64,000 nt of DNA, taken from the NCBI RefSeq assembly GCF_900104655.1, contig NZ_FNWD01000002.1:434001-498000 (forward strand), written 5' to 3'. This document shows, piece after piece, positions 7,601 through 13,758 of the stretch; position 1 is the first letter of the stretch, and every line of letters starts with the position of its first letter. The DNA comes from Millionella massiliensis (GTDB taxonomy: Bacteria; Bacteroidota; Bacteroidia; Bacteroidales; Rikenellaceae). The translations under genes were made by a program, and so were the position numbers. Below the pieces are notes generated by a model. The model saw nothing but the letters and a program-made list of their open reading frames with translations, did no database searches and was not told the origin of the DNA.

Positions 7601-8343
7601 ACAAACTTCCTTTGAGGGTATTGAACTGGTGCTATAATGGGGATTTCCCATTTGAGAACAGCTTTTCGACCTCCTTGTATCCTCGTTTCACTGACGCTGT
7701 ATTCTATTCCACGTTCCAAAAGCTCGCTTAGGGTTTTAATCGTCCATCCGTGTCCACGACGCCGCCTATTTACATCACGAACACACCATAAGTGTTCAAT
7801 GTCGCATTCGGTGCAGAACCCGTCATTCAACGTTACGCGATATACCGGACGGGTTCCTTGAGGAAATACACCTTGTACCTCATATATTCGACCATCTTTC
7901 CCGAAGACTTTCTGACCGACTTTCATCTCCCCCATTGTCATCCACCCGTTGGGGGTAGCGATCTTTGCGGTCAATGGTTGGGCTTTTCCGAGTCCCGGCT
8001 GATCCCCTACGATCAACCGCTTTTTGTCGAGGATGTATTGCACGCCGGTTTTCTGGAAGGGGAACAGGTTCCGTTTGAGCGGTATATCGACACTCAGCGG
8101 GCGCATCTCCGGTACGGTGTAGTCGAAGTTCCGGAAGATGTTCGGCGTACTGCCGTCCTTGACCAGAAAACTGTATCGGCTGGCCAGCTTCTGTACGAAC
8201 TCTTTGGAGGTAGCCGGAGCCGTCCAACATTTGCGCACCGGGTCGAACCGGCGGCCGGGGATCAGCTTCACGTCGGAGATGATCCGCTGGGAGTAGTCGA
8301 ATGCGATGACGAACTCTCCATTTTGTTCGATGATTTGTCTCAT
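4603..8343 (-). CDS. Snf2-family phage helicase interrupted by two inteins
   Basis: A 1246-residue precursor; removing two inteins leaves 553 residues. I start at the ATG at 8343 (MRQIIEQNGEF), which overlaps the stop of VRR-NUC as ATGA; the frame extends upstream only as a shadow of that gene. The extein is a DEAD-like Snf2 helicase: an N-terminal HARP-like/SSL-type region (1-90), Walker A GDQPGLGK|TG split at residue 120, motif II DESH, motif III LTGTP, and motif VI DR|CHRIGQ split at residue 843. Intein 1 is residues 121-471 and intein 2 is 844-1185. Both interrupt residues essential for ATP hydrolysis, so the helicase should be inactive until splicing. Phage Snf2 helicases of this size lie in replication modules such as this one. 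Confidence 0.92.
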   Translation of the reverse strand: MRQIIEQNGEFVIAFDYSQRIISDVKLIPGRRFDPVRKCWTAPATSKEFVQKLASRYSFLVKDGSTPNIFRNFDYTVPEMRPLSVDIPLKRNLFPFQKTGVQYILDKKRLIVGDQPGLGKAQPLTAKIATPNGWMTMGEMKVGQKVFGKDGRIYEVQGVFPQGTRPVYRVTLNDGFCTECDIEHLWCVRDVNRRRRGHGWTIKTLSELLERGIEYSVSETRIQGGRKAVLKWEIPIIAPVQYPQRKFVIPPYIMGLLLGDGSLCGDEICISIPDCEIETVGRITALLPENLKLRVNRHPACPQYFISQTGTTHKNPFKAEIERLGINVKGKDKFIPAEYLTASVEQREELLMGLMDSDGSAKRNRITFHSCARGLVDGISELVQSLGGQAIIREYDRSHEGKSTEWQVNVRINRCPFKIQRKVEEWRVATRNYASRYIQSIEYVGNEKVQCIKVSAPDSLYITDNYIVTHNTGQAIAAITAAGAFPCLVICPSSLKENWRREIELWTHRKAMILTDKVRKTWPLFWESRMVDFFIVNYESLKKYFVTDILQPLQPDGKKAPLRLNHIRFSDRIKLFESVIVDESHRTKDLKTQQTKFVKGICSGKEYIVLLTGTPVVNKPKDIVSQLGIIDRIGDLGGYKNFLQWFCEDDNRWRELNVMLRRTCFYRREKSDVLTDLPAKIRQAVLCEITTRREYNEALNDLADYLKRYRSATDEEIQRSMRGEIMVRIGILKNISARGKIDDVADYVSDVVAAGEKIILFTHLRDVQQQLKSRFPDAVTIFGDDDMATRQRHVDAFQNNPAVKIIICSIKAAGVGLTLTASSRVAFVELPWHPADCEQCEDRCIVEGEPILTPDGWKPIEQIRIGDRIINRFGEIAIVKDAWSKGNTKLVTEITVEGFGTMKTTNDHCYLTLDGWKEASSLLPGDKIVMPKPERSEDELREIPFDQDCRINDSFTGNYGQTISNGRLIKAPESVNITDDTLFVFGYFVGDGFASIYEGKGRFISVAGHGVKKKDSLERCKKWFRSIGLHCGEYQGRDAGHEIRAYSGEWAMFFKKHFGDKAQGKQLPEFLMYLNERQSRVILSGLMSSDGYYRKGRYEYVTASDKLCSQVARLILRAGYRPTVSKNTTGHHVIAYSESQTSNAALVQSVYTYFPKKKNGIRPRVYDITTDDTESFVLGLSVVHNCHRIGQTDSVQCTYFLGKDTIDEDIYQLIAEKRDMSDQITGARNEVQESVINGVINILTNR
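4789..5814 (-). mobile_element. Intein 2: class 1, Cys1, LAGLIDADG endonuclease, in helicase motif VI
   Basis: 342 residues in frame within the Snf2 gene. It starts with Cys1 (CIVEGEPILTPDGW), has block B TTNDHCYLT with the TxxH-type pattern, and ends in block F RVYDITTDD and block G VVHN followed by Cys+1 of the extein. These are canonical class 1 splicing residues. Between them, FGYFVGDG and ILSGLMSSDG are the paired LAGLIDADG motifs of a homing endonuclease, with acidic residues kept, so the endonuclease may be active. The boundaries follow from restoring the Snf2 motif VI DRCHRIGQ. Confidence 0.92.
6931..7983 (-). mobile_element. Intein 1: class 3 (Ala1, WCT), LAGLIDADG endonuclease, in Walker A
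   Basis: 351 residues in frame, inserted between Lys and Thr of the Walker A GxGK|T. It begins with Ala (AQPLTAKIATPNGW) and so lacks the usual Cys/Ser nucleophile. It carries the class 3 signature: Trp just after the block B His (DIEHLW), Cys in block F (VQCIKV) and Thr before the terminal His-Asn (IVTHN), with Thr+1. The Snf2 intein of Deinococcus radiodurans is a known class 3 example. YIMGLLLGDG and LLMGLMDSDG are the LAGLIDADG pair. Boundaries are set by the restored helicase P-loop. Confidence 0.9.
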
Positions 8344-8681
8344 AGCAGATAGGAATTGACCGTATCCATAAATTCTTCGAGAGAGCGGCACACCTGGTAA
8401 AGGTTGCCGTGTCGGGAGGTCTTTTCTTCCCACTCGCGCTGGAGGTCGGATTGTTTGCCGCGGCCGTACTTCATCTCGATACAGAGGCATCCGAACCCCT
8501 TGCGGGGGATAAGCAGAAGCAAGTCTGCGACACCGGCAACAACCCCTTGTTTTTTCAGGTTCACTCCTTCGCGCGACTCCCGATAGCCTCCGTTCGGCAC
8601 ATGGAGCAGCATGCCGCGATACTGCGGGTACTGAAGGTTGAACCACTGTACACAGGCCGTTTGCAGACTTGCTTCACTCAT
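8340..8681 (-). CDS. VRR-NUC domain nuclease
   Basis: A 113-residue stand-alone VRR-NUC protein. Visible are the PNGG motif (about residue 29), GVVAGVADLLLL with the metal-binding Asp (about 47-58) and the IEMK catalytic motif (about 68-71), followed by the Q-containing helix. These form a PD-(D/E)XK active site. Phage VRR-NUC proteins are structure-specific nucleases, thought to act on replication or recombination intermediates. The stop overlaps the start of the Snf2 helicase (ATGA), a common pairing of the two activities. Confidence 0.9.
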   Translation of the reverse strand: MSEASLQTACVQWFNLQYPQYRGMLLHVPNGGYRESREGVNLKKQGVVAGVADLLLLIPRKGFGCLCIEMKYGRGKQSDLQREWEEKTSRHGNLYQVCRSLEEFMDTVNSYLL

Positions 8682-8683
8682 GC

Positions 8684-9175
8684 TCAGGCGTTTTTCCGGG
8701 TGAACTGACCACTGACATTGCGCGGCTTACTCACGGCTGGGGCAACTTCATCGGTCGAGCTGATGATCGGCTCGGCCTCCAGCTCCGTTTCCTCGTTCTC
8801 TTCGTCCTGGGCATTCTCGGCCTCCCGCTGCTCCCACTGGTTAAACAGGTTGTGGTCGGTGTCGTTCATCGGCTCCTCCCACTGTTCGCCGGTGTCGATG
8901 CGGGTGAGGGTCTTTTTGCCTCGCACGGGCAGGTGGTAGTCGATCATTACGGTCACTTCACGCATCTCGTAACCGGAGGCTACCTTGTCCGACAGGGAAC
9001 TGATCTGCTCCTTGGCGATAGCGATTCGGCTGCCGTACTCGGCCACGACCGATTTTTTCTGTTCTTCGATCTGCCGCAGCTCCTGATTCTTGGCCGACAG
9101 GTCGCGGCCCAGATCCAGCATCTCGGCCGGGGTAAATTCGTACTTGAGGGTTCGTCTGGTTTTCTGTTGTTCCAT
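8684..9175 (-). CDS. Hypothetical phage protein with coiled coil
   Basis: A 163-residue protein of unknown function. Residues about 18-65 form a Glu/Lys/Gln-rich helix likely to be a coiled coil (LSAKNQELRQIEEQKKSVVA). The next 40 residues form a beta-rich segment (VTVMIDYHLPVRGKKTLTRI), and the C-terminal 60 residues are acidic and disordered, ending basic. It lies two bases from VRR-NUC within the recombination module. The same order, a coiled-coil protein beside VRR-NUC, appears in other Bacteroidota prophages, but I cannot assign a role. Confidence 0.78.
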   Translation of the reverse strand: MEQQKTRRTLKYEFTPAEMLDLGRDLSAKNQELRQIEEQKKSVVAEYGSRIAIAKEQISSLSDKVASGYEMREVTVMIDYHLPVRGKKTLTRIDTGEQWEEPMNDTDHNLFNQWEQREAENAQDEENEETELEAEPIISSTDEVAPAVSKPRNVSGQFTRKNA

Positions 9176-9187
9176 TGTTGGTTTCGG

Positions 9188-9604
9188 TTAAATGAATTTT
9201 GAGTAGTATGCTTCGAAATCGTCCCACGCGTCGTCCTGAGGCGTGGGGAGCACAATGCCGAGTTCCGTGGCGGCAAACTGCTGCACCCGTTCGAGGTAGG
9301 CGGTCATCTCGGCGGTGTCGAGCGCTGTGGTAGAGCGGGGGATCAGTATCTTGTACCTGCCCAATGCCCATTGCTCATCCACCCCGAGCAGGCGTTGTTT
9401 GAATAGCTCGTGCAAACGATCCTTGTGCTCGCCTGTCTCATCCATGATGCACTTCAGCCACATCCAGTAGAGACGGTTTTGGTCCACGCTTCGCTGTTTG
9501 CGTTTGAGCTTGATTTCGACCGTGTACTGTTTCCCTTCGGGGAGCCGCTCCACGTATTCGATAATCTTGCGTTTGTCGGTTGGCAGAAGTATTTTGAGCA
9601 ACAT
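9188..9604 (-). CDS. NinB-like recombination protein
   Basis: A 138-residue protein with the NinB (lambda Orf) signature: the RSVDQNRLYWMWLKCIMDETG segment begins about residue 38, then a Lys-rich helix, then the S/T-rich TTALDTAEMTAYLERV segment about residues 92-107. Lambda Orf/NinB is a DNA-binding recombination mediator that assists annealing and can replace RecFOR. It sits with an SSB-like protein, an exonuclease-like protein and a Sak4-like ATPase, so the genes form a complete phage recombination set. Confidence 0.82.
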   Translation of the reverse strand: MLLKILLPTDKRKIIEYVERLPEGKQYTVEIKLKRKQRSVDQNRLYWMWLKCIMDETGEHKDRLHELFKQRLLGVDEQWALGRYKILIPRSTTALDTAEMTAYLERVQQFAATELGIVLPTPQDDAWDDFEAYYSKFI

Positions 9605-9618
9605 GGCAGGAGGATAGG

Positions 9619-10071
9619 TTAGAAGGGTAGATCATCGTTGGGAGAGACCGGCGGCTGCGCGGCGGGTGGAGGTGTGGCGGGCTGTCCGCCCGGGAAGCCT
9701 CCGCCCCACGGAGCCGGGGCGCCGGTATGCAGAGGTGGCTGCTGAGCTTGCGAGCCTTGCGGGTTCTGCTCGGCGGGGCCCGGTGCGGGATTCTGATAAT
9801 TGGGTGCCCCATAGCCGGCTCCGTAGGCTTGACCCGGCTGAGGCTGCTGATATGGTTGCTGGGGTTGCGGTGCCCGTTGGGGTTGTTGCTCTTCGAAGAT
9901 GGAGGCGAAGCCGTCCCAGTCCAGCGGTACTACGTCCAGTTTGATGAACTCATGCCCCTGGTCGTCTTGAAAAATCTTGCCGATGGTGGTCCACCGGGTT
10001 TTCTCTTCGCCCTGTGCGGTGGAGTATCTGCGGCCGGTGACAATGTTCCGGCGACGTACAATGTTGGCCAT
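9619..10071 (-). CDS. SSB-like protein with DDLPF tail
   Basis: A 150-residue protein. Residues 1-60 are beta-rich and basic at the start (MANIVRRRNIVTGRRYS), compatible with a compact OB-like or related fold. Residues 60-140 are a low-complexity Gln/Pro/Gly linker. The last residues NDDLPF match the acidic tip DDIPF by which bacterial SSB recruits partner enzymes. The N-terminal domain is shorter than standard SSB (about 110 residues), so classification as SSB rests on the tail, linker and context. It lies in the recombination cluster. Confidence 0.7.
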   Translation of the reverse strand: MANIVRRRNIVTGRRYSTAQGEEKTRWTTIGKIFQDDQGHEFIKLDVVPLDWDGFASIFEEQQPQRAPQPQQPYQQPQPGQAYGAGYGAPNYQNPAPGPAEQNPQGSQAQQPPLHTGAPAPWGGGFPGGQPATPPPAAQPPVSPNDDLPF

Positions 10072-10074
10072 ATG

Positions 10075-10968
10075 CTATCCTCCGAAGATTCTGGTATCTG
10101 TTATCAGGTGCCGGTTCGCTTCGATAAACTCGATGAGCAGTTCGCAGTGCTCGACCAGTCGGGGAGTGTCTCGCGCCGGATCGAAGCGGTAGGTCTCGGT
10201 GAAGGTCTCCGCTTTCAGCAACCGGCCGTCCGTGCGGCTGAACGAGAGAGCCGCCACGTTGTACTCGAAATCGTATATCGGGTTCCCGCTCTGTTCGAGG
10301 CAGTAGGGGTAGACCAGATGCTGCCAGTGGTGGCGGAACTTGCCGAACGAATATTTGCCGGTCGTCTTGATGTCGTGCACACTCATCGGCATCAGCTCGT
10401 CGATATACCCGTAGAGTTCCACCACCCCGTACCGCGTCGGCAGCAGGGCTTTGGTCAGCACCTGCGGGATGGCGCCGCGGTAGTAGTCGGCAAACTCCCG
10501 GCAGAGGGTTATCGGAAAGGTGAACTGCCGGTTGTTGAAGGTGGCTTTCAATGCTTCAACTTCCTTGGGAAGGGAATCTATAGCTCTATTGTACGCGTCT
10601 AAATACTTTCCGCACTGTCTGCTAAAATCACAGTTTCTTTCCCGGCAAAATCTGTCGCACACTTCATACGGATCGACATTGCCATGCTTGTATACTCGCT
10701 CGATCTCCATCTTTTCCGACCGGCGGCCCAGGATCAGACAGTCTACAATCTCGTTGAATGCCGTTCCGCGATCGGCCGCTTCGCTGTCGAACGGCACCCG
10801 GTTGATGCGATCGATCAGCCCCTGGAACTGCTCGCGTTCGAACTCCTCTTCGGTTTTACCGGGGGAATCGGAATTCCCCCAGTACTCCTGATAAATCCGG
10901 TCGCTGTGCAGGTACCCTTCGAAGGCGTCGAGTAACGTTGCCCAAAACCTATAATTCATTGTCTTCAT
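10075..10968 (-). CDS. PD-(D/E)XK exonuclease-like phage protein
   Basis: A 297-residue protein. The core VELYGYIDELMP...VHDIKTTGKY (about residues 183-208) supplies the Asp and D-x-K pair of a PD-(D/E)XK nuclease of the Cas4/RecB type, followed by a helix with HHWQHLVYPY matching the usual QxxxY motif. Phage proteins of this type act as 5'-3' exonucleases paired with an annealing protein. Start at 10968 (MKTMNYRF) or at 10959 (MNYRF); the former overlaps the HNH gene by 20 bases. The Cys residues at 108-122 could suggest a metal site but do not form a clear Cas4 cluster set. Confidence 0.78.
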   Translation of the reverse strand: MKTMNYRFWATLLDAFEGYLHSDRIYQEYWGNSDSPGKTEEEFEREQFQGLIDRINRVPFDSEAADRGTAFNEIVDCLILGRRSEKMEIERVYKHGNVDPYEVCDRFCRERNCDFSRQCGKYLDAYNRAIDSLPKEVEALKATFNNRQFTFPITLCREFADYYRGAIPQVLTKALLPTRYGVVELYGYIDELMPMSVHDIKTTGKYSFGKFRHHWQHLVYPYCLEQSGNPIYDFEYNVAALSFSRTDGRLLKAETFTETYRFDPARDTPRLVEHCELLIEFIEANRHLITDTRIFGG

Positions 10969-11482
10969 AGAATTTCCATCTAAACCCTTTGTGAGTTTTT
11001 TGTTCTCCTCGACAACATCTTGAGATGAGCGTGGAAAAGTAACCTAGTTCTTGTTCTACCTTGTAGGCCGACTCCCATACTTTGATAGGCCTACCCTGAA
11101 TATCGCATTGCACTATCTGTTTGCGGTAATGTTTACCATGCCGACAGGCGTGCCCGATATTGTCTTGTACCGAAACCCATTCGAGATTCTCTACACTGTT
11201 ATTTGACTTGTCAAAATCAATGTGATTGACGGTTTCAAACCCCATTGGATTCGGAATGAAAGCTTGCGCAACAGCTCGGTGCGCAGCAATAGTTCGACGA
11301 ACATTGCCAACAGAGAGAACCATTCTGAAATATCCATTAGGAGCTTTAGAGAATACCCGTATCTTTTCCTTACTGCGCCGTCCGCGTTTCAGGCTCTTAA
11401 CACGCCCGAGGCTACTGATCTGGTAGTAGCCTTCAAACCCGGCAATGTCTCGCCATTCTTCCTTAGGCTGCTGGCTGCTCAT
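10949..11482 (-). CDS. Free-standing NUMOD4-HNH homing endonuclease
   Basis: A 177-residue protein starting at the ATG at 11482 (MSSQQPKEEWRD). It has NUMOD4 (EEWRDIAGFEGYYQISSLGRV), then an HNH motif (AHRAVAQAF...VNHIDFDKSNNSVENLEWV), then a C-terminal NUMOD1-like helix-turn-helix (residues about 130-175) that reads DNA. Such genes are selfish homing elements of phages. It overlaps both neighbours by about 20 bases and splits the Sak4-like ATPase from the exonuclease, so it looks inserted into the operon without breaking either gene. The upstream part of the open frame is a shadow of the ATPase gene. Confidence 0.87.
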   Translation of the reverse strand: MSSQQPKEEWRDIAGFEGYYQISSLGRVKSLKRGRRSKEKIRVFSKAPNGYFRMVLSVGNVRRTIAAHRAVAQAFIPNPMGFETVNHIDFDKSNNSVENLEWVSVQDNIGHACRHGKHYRKQIVQCDIQGRPIKVWESAYKVEQELGYFSTLISRCCRGEQKTHKGFRWKFYEDNEL

Positions 11483-12401
11483 ATTGCTTGGTCTGTTTGT
11501 TGAACACAAGGCCGAGTTCTTTAGCCTTGTCCGTGATAAGGGTCTTGGAGGCGGCTTTCGAACTGCCCACGTGGGCGAACTTGTTGATGTTGGCGACAAA
11601 GAGGTTCATCGTGTCGGCGTCGTTGACCATCTCCAGTTCCTCTTTGATCTGCCCCATCACGTCGAGATACTGCTGGTGCAGCTCTTCGCTGCGGTGCAGG
11701 TAGGCGAGGTAGGGGGCTATGACGGAATCGGCCAGAAAGGTGTTCGGCAATCCGTTACCCTGGGCATCGACCACCACGGGCAATTCCATCACAGCCGGGA
11801 GGTTGCAGGTGTTCTTGCCGTCGTTGCGGCTGCTGGGGTTGAACGTAATGGTGCGCCGGTTGCCGTTCATCTCAACATAACCGACCAGGTCGAGTTCGGT
11901 CACAAGGCTGTCGTAGTTGGATCCGCCGAAGAGCGGCACGTAACGGATATCGTCCCCTTCGGTGAGCGTCCGGCGGTGGGCCACGAAGATCAGGTGTTTG
12001 TTCTTGCTGGTGCAGAGCTTGCAGAATGCGGTAAACTCTTGCTTGACTTCGCCGTACCCCTGCAGGGTCAGGGCGCCGTTTTGCTTGCCCAGTTTCGGGT
12101 TGCGGGCAATGACGTATTGTGCCATGAAGTCGAGCAGCTTGCCGCCGGTGTCAATGACGATCGTTTCATATTCGGACAGATCTTCGTGCATCACGTCGAG
12201 CACTTCGTTGTAGCTCGACACCTGCAGTGTGTCCGTGCGGTGCGCCACATTGATGCGGTGCACGCCACCGTCGCAGTCGATCAGCAGCGGTTTCGGGGCC
12301 GACAGACCGAGGGTCGTTTTTCCGAAGCCGGGCTGGCCGTAGATGATTGCCTTGATTTTGGGTTGCACGACTATTTCGTGCGGTTTGCGAATCAGTGTCA
12401 T
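11463..12401 (-). CDS. Sak4-like RecA-fold ATPase (AAA_24)
   Basis: A 312-residue ATPase. Walker A is GQPGFGKTT (residues 22-30), the Walker B-like strand is ETIVIDTGG (about 80-88), and HLIFVAHRR follows as a sensor strand. This is the AAA_24/Sak4 type, phage RecA-like single-strand annealing or recombination ATPases. I use the ATG at 12401 (MTLIRKPHEIVV); the 26 residues upstream in the same frame look non-coding. It is the first large gene of the recombination module and overlaps the HNH gene at its 3' end. Confidence 0.82.
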   Translation of the reverse strand: MTLIRKPHEIVVQPKIKAIIYGQPGFGKTTLGLSAPKPLLIDCDGGVHRINVAHRTDTLQVSSYNEVLDVMHEDLSEYETIVIDTGGKLLDFMAQYVIARNPKLGKQNGALTLQGYGEVKQEFTAFCKLCTSKNKHLIFVAHRRTLTEGDDIRYVPLFGGSNYDSLVTELDLVGYVEMNGNRRTITFNPSSRNDGKNTCNLPAVMELPVVVDAQGNGLPNTFLADSVIAPYLAYLHRSEELHQQYLDVMGQIKEELEMVNDADTMNLFVANINKFAHVGSSKAASKTLITDKAKELGLVFNKQTKQYEQPAA

Positions 12402-12519
12402 AGGTATTGTGTTTAAGAGGTTGTTTTGCCTGTTATCTGCAGTGTCCGAAAAATACCGCAGCCGACTTCCATGCGTCACCAGAACTTACCCCTGAAGGCC
12501 GTCGGTGCCCGGTTTTGTC

Positions 12520-12527
12520 TATCTTTG
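12520..12527 (+). promoter_or_regulatory. -7 box (TATCTTTG) of the plus-strand accessory gene
   Basis: TATCTTTG matches the Bacteroidota -7 consensus TAnnTTTG and lies 25 bases before the ATG at 12553. A -33 TTTG at the expected spacing is not evident. It would give the rightward gene its own promoter inside the leftward early operon. Confidence 0.5.
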
Positions 12528-12552
12528 GTCTGTTACCAAAATTTTCTTAAGC

Positions 12553-12888
12553 ATGATTTGTCGTCAAAAGCTTTCGGACAATGAAAAGACGGTTCTTAAA
12601 GCTGCTGCCGGAGCCAAAAACCATTTCATTCAAGATACGGACACCGATCTGCCACTGGAGTTATTTGCGGCAGCATTGCTTGCCCTGCAAAACAAGGGAA
12701 TGGCATACGGTCACGTTTCCAATCAAAAGGGGCAATGTGCCATGTATCTGTCCGACTACGGGATGCAGTATCTTTCAAAATATCCGCGTCTGCGGAATCC
12801 GGTAAAGTGGAAGGAGGTAATATGGTGGATCGGCAGTGTTCTTGCGATTGCGAGCACGATTCTTTCGATCTACAACTTCTGCAAGTGA
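12553..12888 (+). CDS. Small membrane-anchored protein with winged-helix-like N-terminus; phage moron candidate
   Basis: A 111-residue protein encoded against the direction of the surrounding early operon. Residues 1-80 look like a winged helix (LSDNEKTVLKAAAG, then LELFAAALLALQNKGMAYG, then LSDYGMQYLSKYP). Residues about 88-108 (VIWWIGSVLAIASTILSIY) form a single transmembrane helix ending near the C-terminus. The ATG at 12553 follows a -7 box. Opposite orientation, its own promoter and the truncated methyltransferase gene next to it mark it as an inserted accessory gene. Function is unknown; membrane-anchored exclusion or signalling roles are possible. Confidence 0.68.
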   Translation: MICRQKLSDNEKTVLKAAAGAKNHFIQDTDTDLPLELFAAALLALQNKGMAYGHVSNQKGQCAMYLSDYGMQYLSKYPRLRNPVKWKEVIWWIGSVLAIASTILSIYNFCK

Positions 12889-12975
12889 GCACCAGGTTAA
12901 CACCGAACAGCACGATCATTATGATGCTCATTGCGGTGAAAATGTTTTCGCTTGTCTTTCCCATCGCCATACTGT

Positions 12976-13098
12976 TTATGTTGCTCCTTGCCCCTTACCG
13001 GCACTCGGTTCCAGAATGACTCTCCCACGTATGTCTACCGGGAAAAGCATCCGTTCGATTACCGAATCAGGAGTGGGGTAGAAGTCTCTGTTGAACAT
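12976..13098 (-). pseudogene. 5' fragment of a phage DNA methyltransferase gene
   Basis: An ATG at 13098 opens a 40-codon frame reading MFNRDFYPTPDSVIERMLF then VILEPSAGKG and stopping at 12976. This is the N-terminus and S-adenosylmethionine motif I (EPSAGKG) of the YPTP-type phage adenine methyltransferases, which normally run well over 150 residues. The rest is missing; beyond the stop lies the 3' side of the convergent accessory gene. It follows the 60-residue gene by seven bases, as an operon member would. Confidence 0.7.
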
Positions 13099-13105
13099 GG
13101 TCGGG

Positions 13106-13288
13106 TCAGTTCGTTTCCGATTCGATACCGGCGAATTCATACCCTTTTGGGGTCGCCTCCTGAGCACAGCGGATGATCTCGTCATAGTCTGCATTGGGAC
13201 CGAAATAGCCGGTCGTGCGCTTGTAATCTCCGGGGTTGCTCTTAAAGGGGTTCGCCCCGATTTTCACGTAGATAGCTGTTACTTTCAT
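13106..13288 (-). CDS. Small hypothetical phage protein
   Basis: A 60-residue protein (MKVTAIYVKIGANPFKSN...). No domain is recognised. The beta-rich start and YEFAGIE end suggest a compact alpha/beta domain. The codon use and position in the tightly packed early operon support a real gene; it is followed seven bases on by the methyltransferase fragment. Function unknown. Confidence 0.65.
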   Translation of the reverse strand: MKVTAIYVKIGANPFKSNPGDYKRTTGYFGPNADYDEIIRCAQEATPKGYEFAGIESETN

Positions 13289-13344
13289 GGCTGTTATGGT
13301 TACTGGTTTATACTTGTTTGGGGATCAGTTGCCTGCTGGCGTAA

Positions 13345-13644
13345 TTACCGATTGCGTCCCCCGGTCTTCTGTTTCAGCAGATCCAGTGCTTTGTCCAGAT
13401 CAATGATGATGGTTCGCCCCTCTTGGGTCACAGCGTCTTTGATTCTACCGCTGCGTATCAGCTTGCCGGCCCATCCGATACTAACGTTCAGAGCAGCAGC
13501 CAGCCCCTGATATCCGAATACAAGGTTCTTTTTGGGCGCCTCTTGCACGGTAACCTGCGTAGGAATACCCCCTTTCAGCACCTCTTTGAGTTGGCCGACC
13601 GTTAGCATTGCGATTGGCGTGTCGTCTGTAATTGTCATATTCAT
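13345..13644 (-). CDS. DUF3853 family protein
   Basis: A 99-residue protein starting at the ATG at 13644 (MNMTITDDTPIAMLTVGQL). It has the DUF3853 layout: MLTVGQLKEVLK, then YQGLAAALNVSIGWAGKLIRSGRI as an excisionase-like helix-turn-helix, then GRTIIIDLDKALDLL. The family occurs in Bacteroidota mobile elements and is thought to bind DNA. The upstream extension of the frame runs through the tRNA-like sequence and is not used. It may act as an early regulator or excision factor. Confidence 0.8.
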   Translation of the reverse strand: MNMTITDDTPIAMLTVGQLKEVLKGGIPTQVTVQEAPKKNLVFGYQGLAAALNVSIGWAGKLIRSGRIKDAVTQEGRTIIIDLDKALDLLKQKTGGRNR

Positions 13645-13664
13645 GGCTACTCGATAGTTGTTTG

Positions 13665-13749
13665 AGCATACGGCGGGAATCGAACCCGTTAATGAATCAT
13701 CACCAACCAAAGCAGTTGCGGCCTATCCATTTAACCGTCTATCGTATGC
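13665..13749 (-). tRNA. tRNA-like gene, noncanonical; identity unclear
   Basis: On the minus strand a perfect 7-bp acceptor stem GCATACG/CGTATGC encloses a T-arm GGGTTCGATTCCC, a D-arm-like GGTTAAATGGATAGGCC and a central arm. The T-arm and D-loop GG are convincing tRNA features. Odd points: six rather than two bases between the acceptor and D stems, no encoded CCA, and an anticodon arm that can be drawn two ways. One fold gives loop CTTTGGT (anticodon TTG) on a weak stem; the other has a strong CAAC/GTTG stem but no U33. The region before the T-arm is long, like a class II variable arm. It could be a phage tRNA, a decayed one or a tRNA mimic. Confidence 0.45.
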
Positions 13750-13758
13750 TATGTGATC

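Noticed and set aside
8344-8646. About 100-residue N-terminal extension of the Snf2 helicase frame
   Set aside because: It lies entirely in another frame of the VRR-NUC gene, has Arg/Pro-rich shadow composition, and the ATG at 8343 forms an ATGA overlap with the VRR-NUC stop.
12626-12970. 114-residue minus-strand frame beginning with a hydrophobic segment
   Set aside because: Most of it is antisense to the better supported plus-strand gene with its own promoter; only the first 30 residues look protein-like.
13665-13749. Suppressor tRNA that could read the loader's TGA
   Set aside because: No TCA anticodon can be placed in the anticodon loop of either fold.
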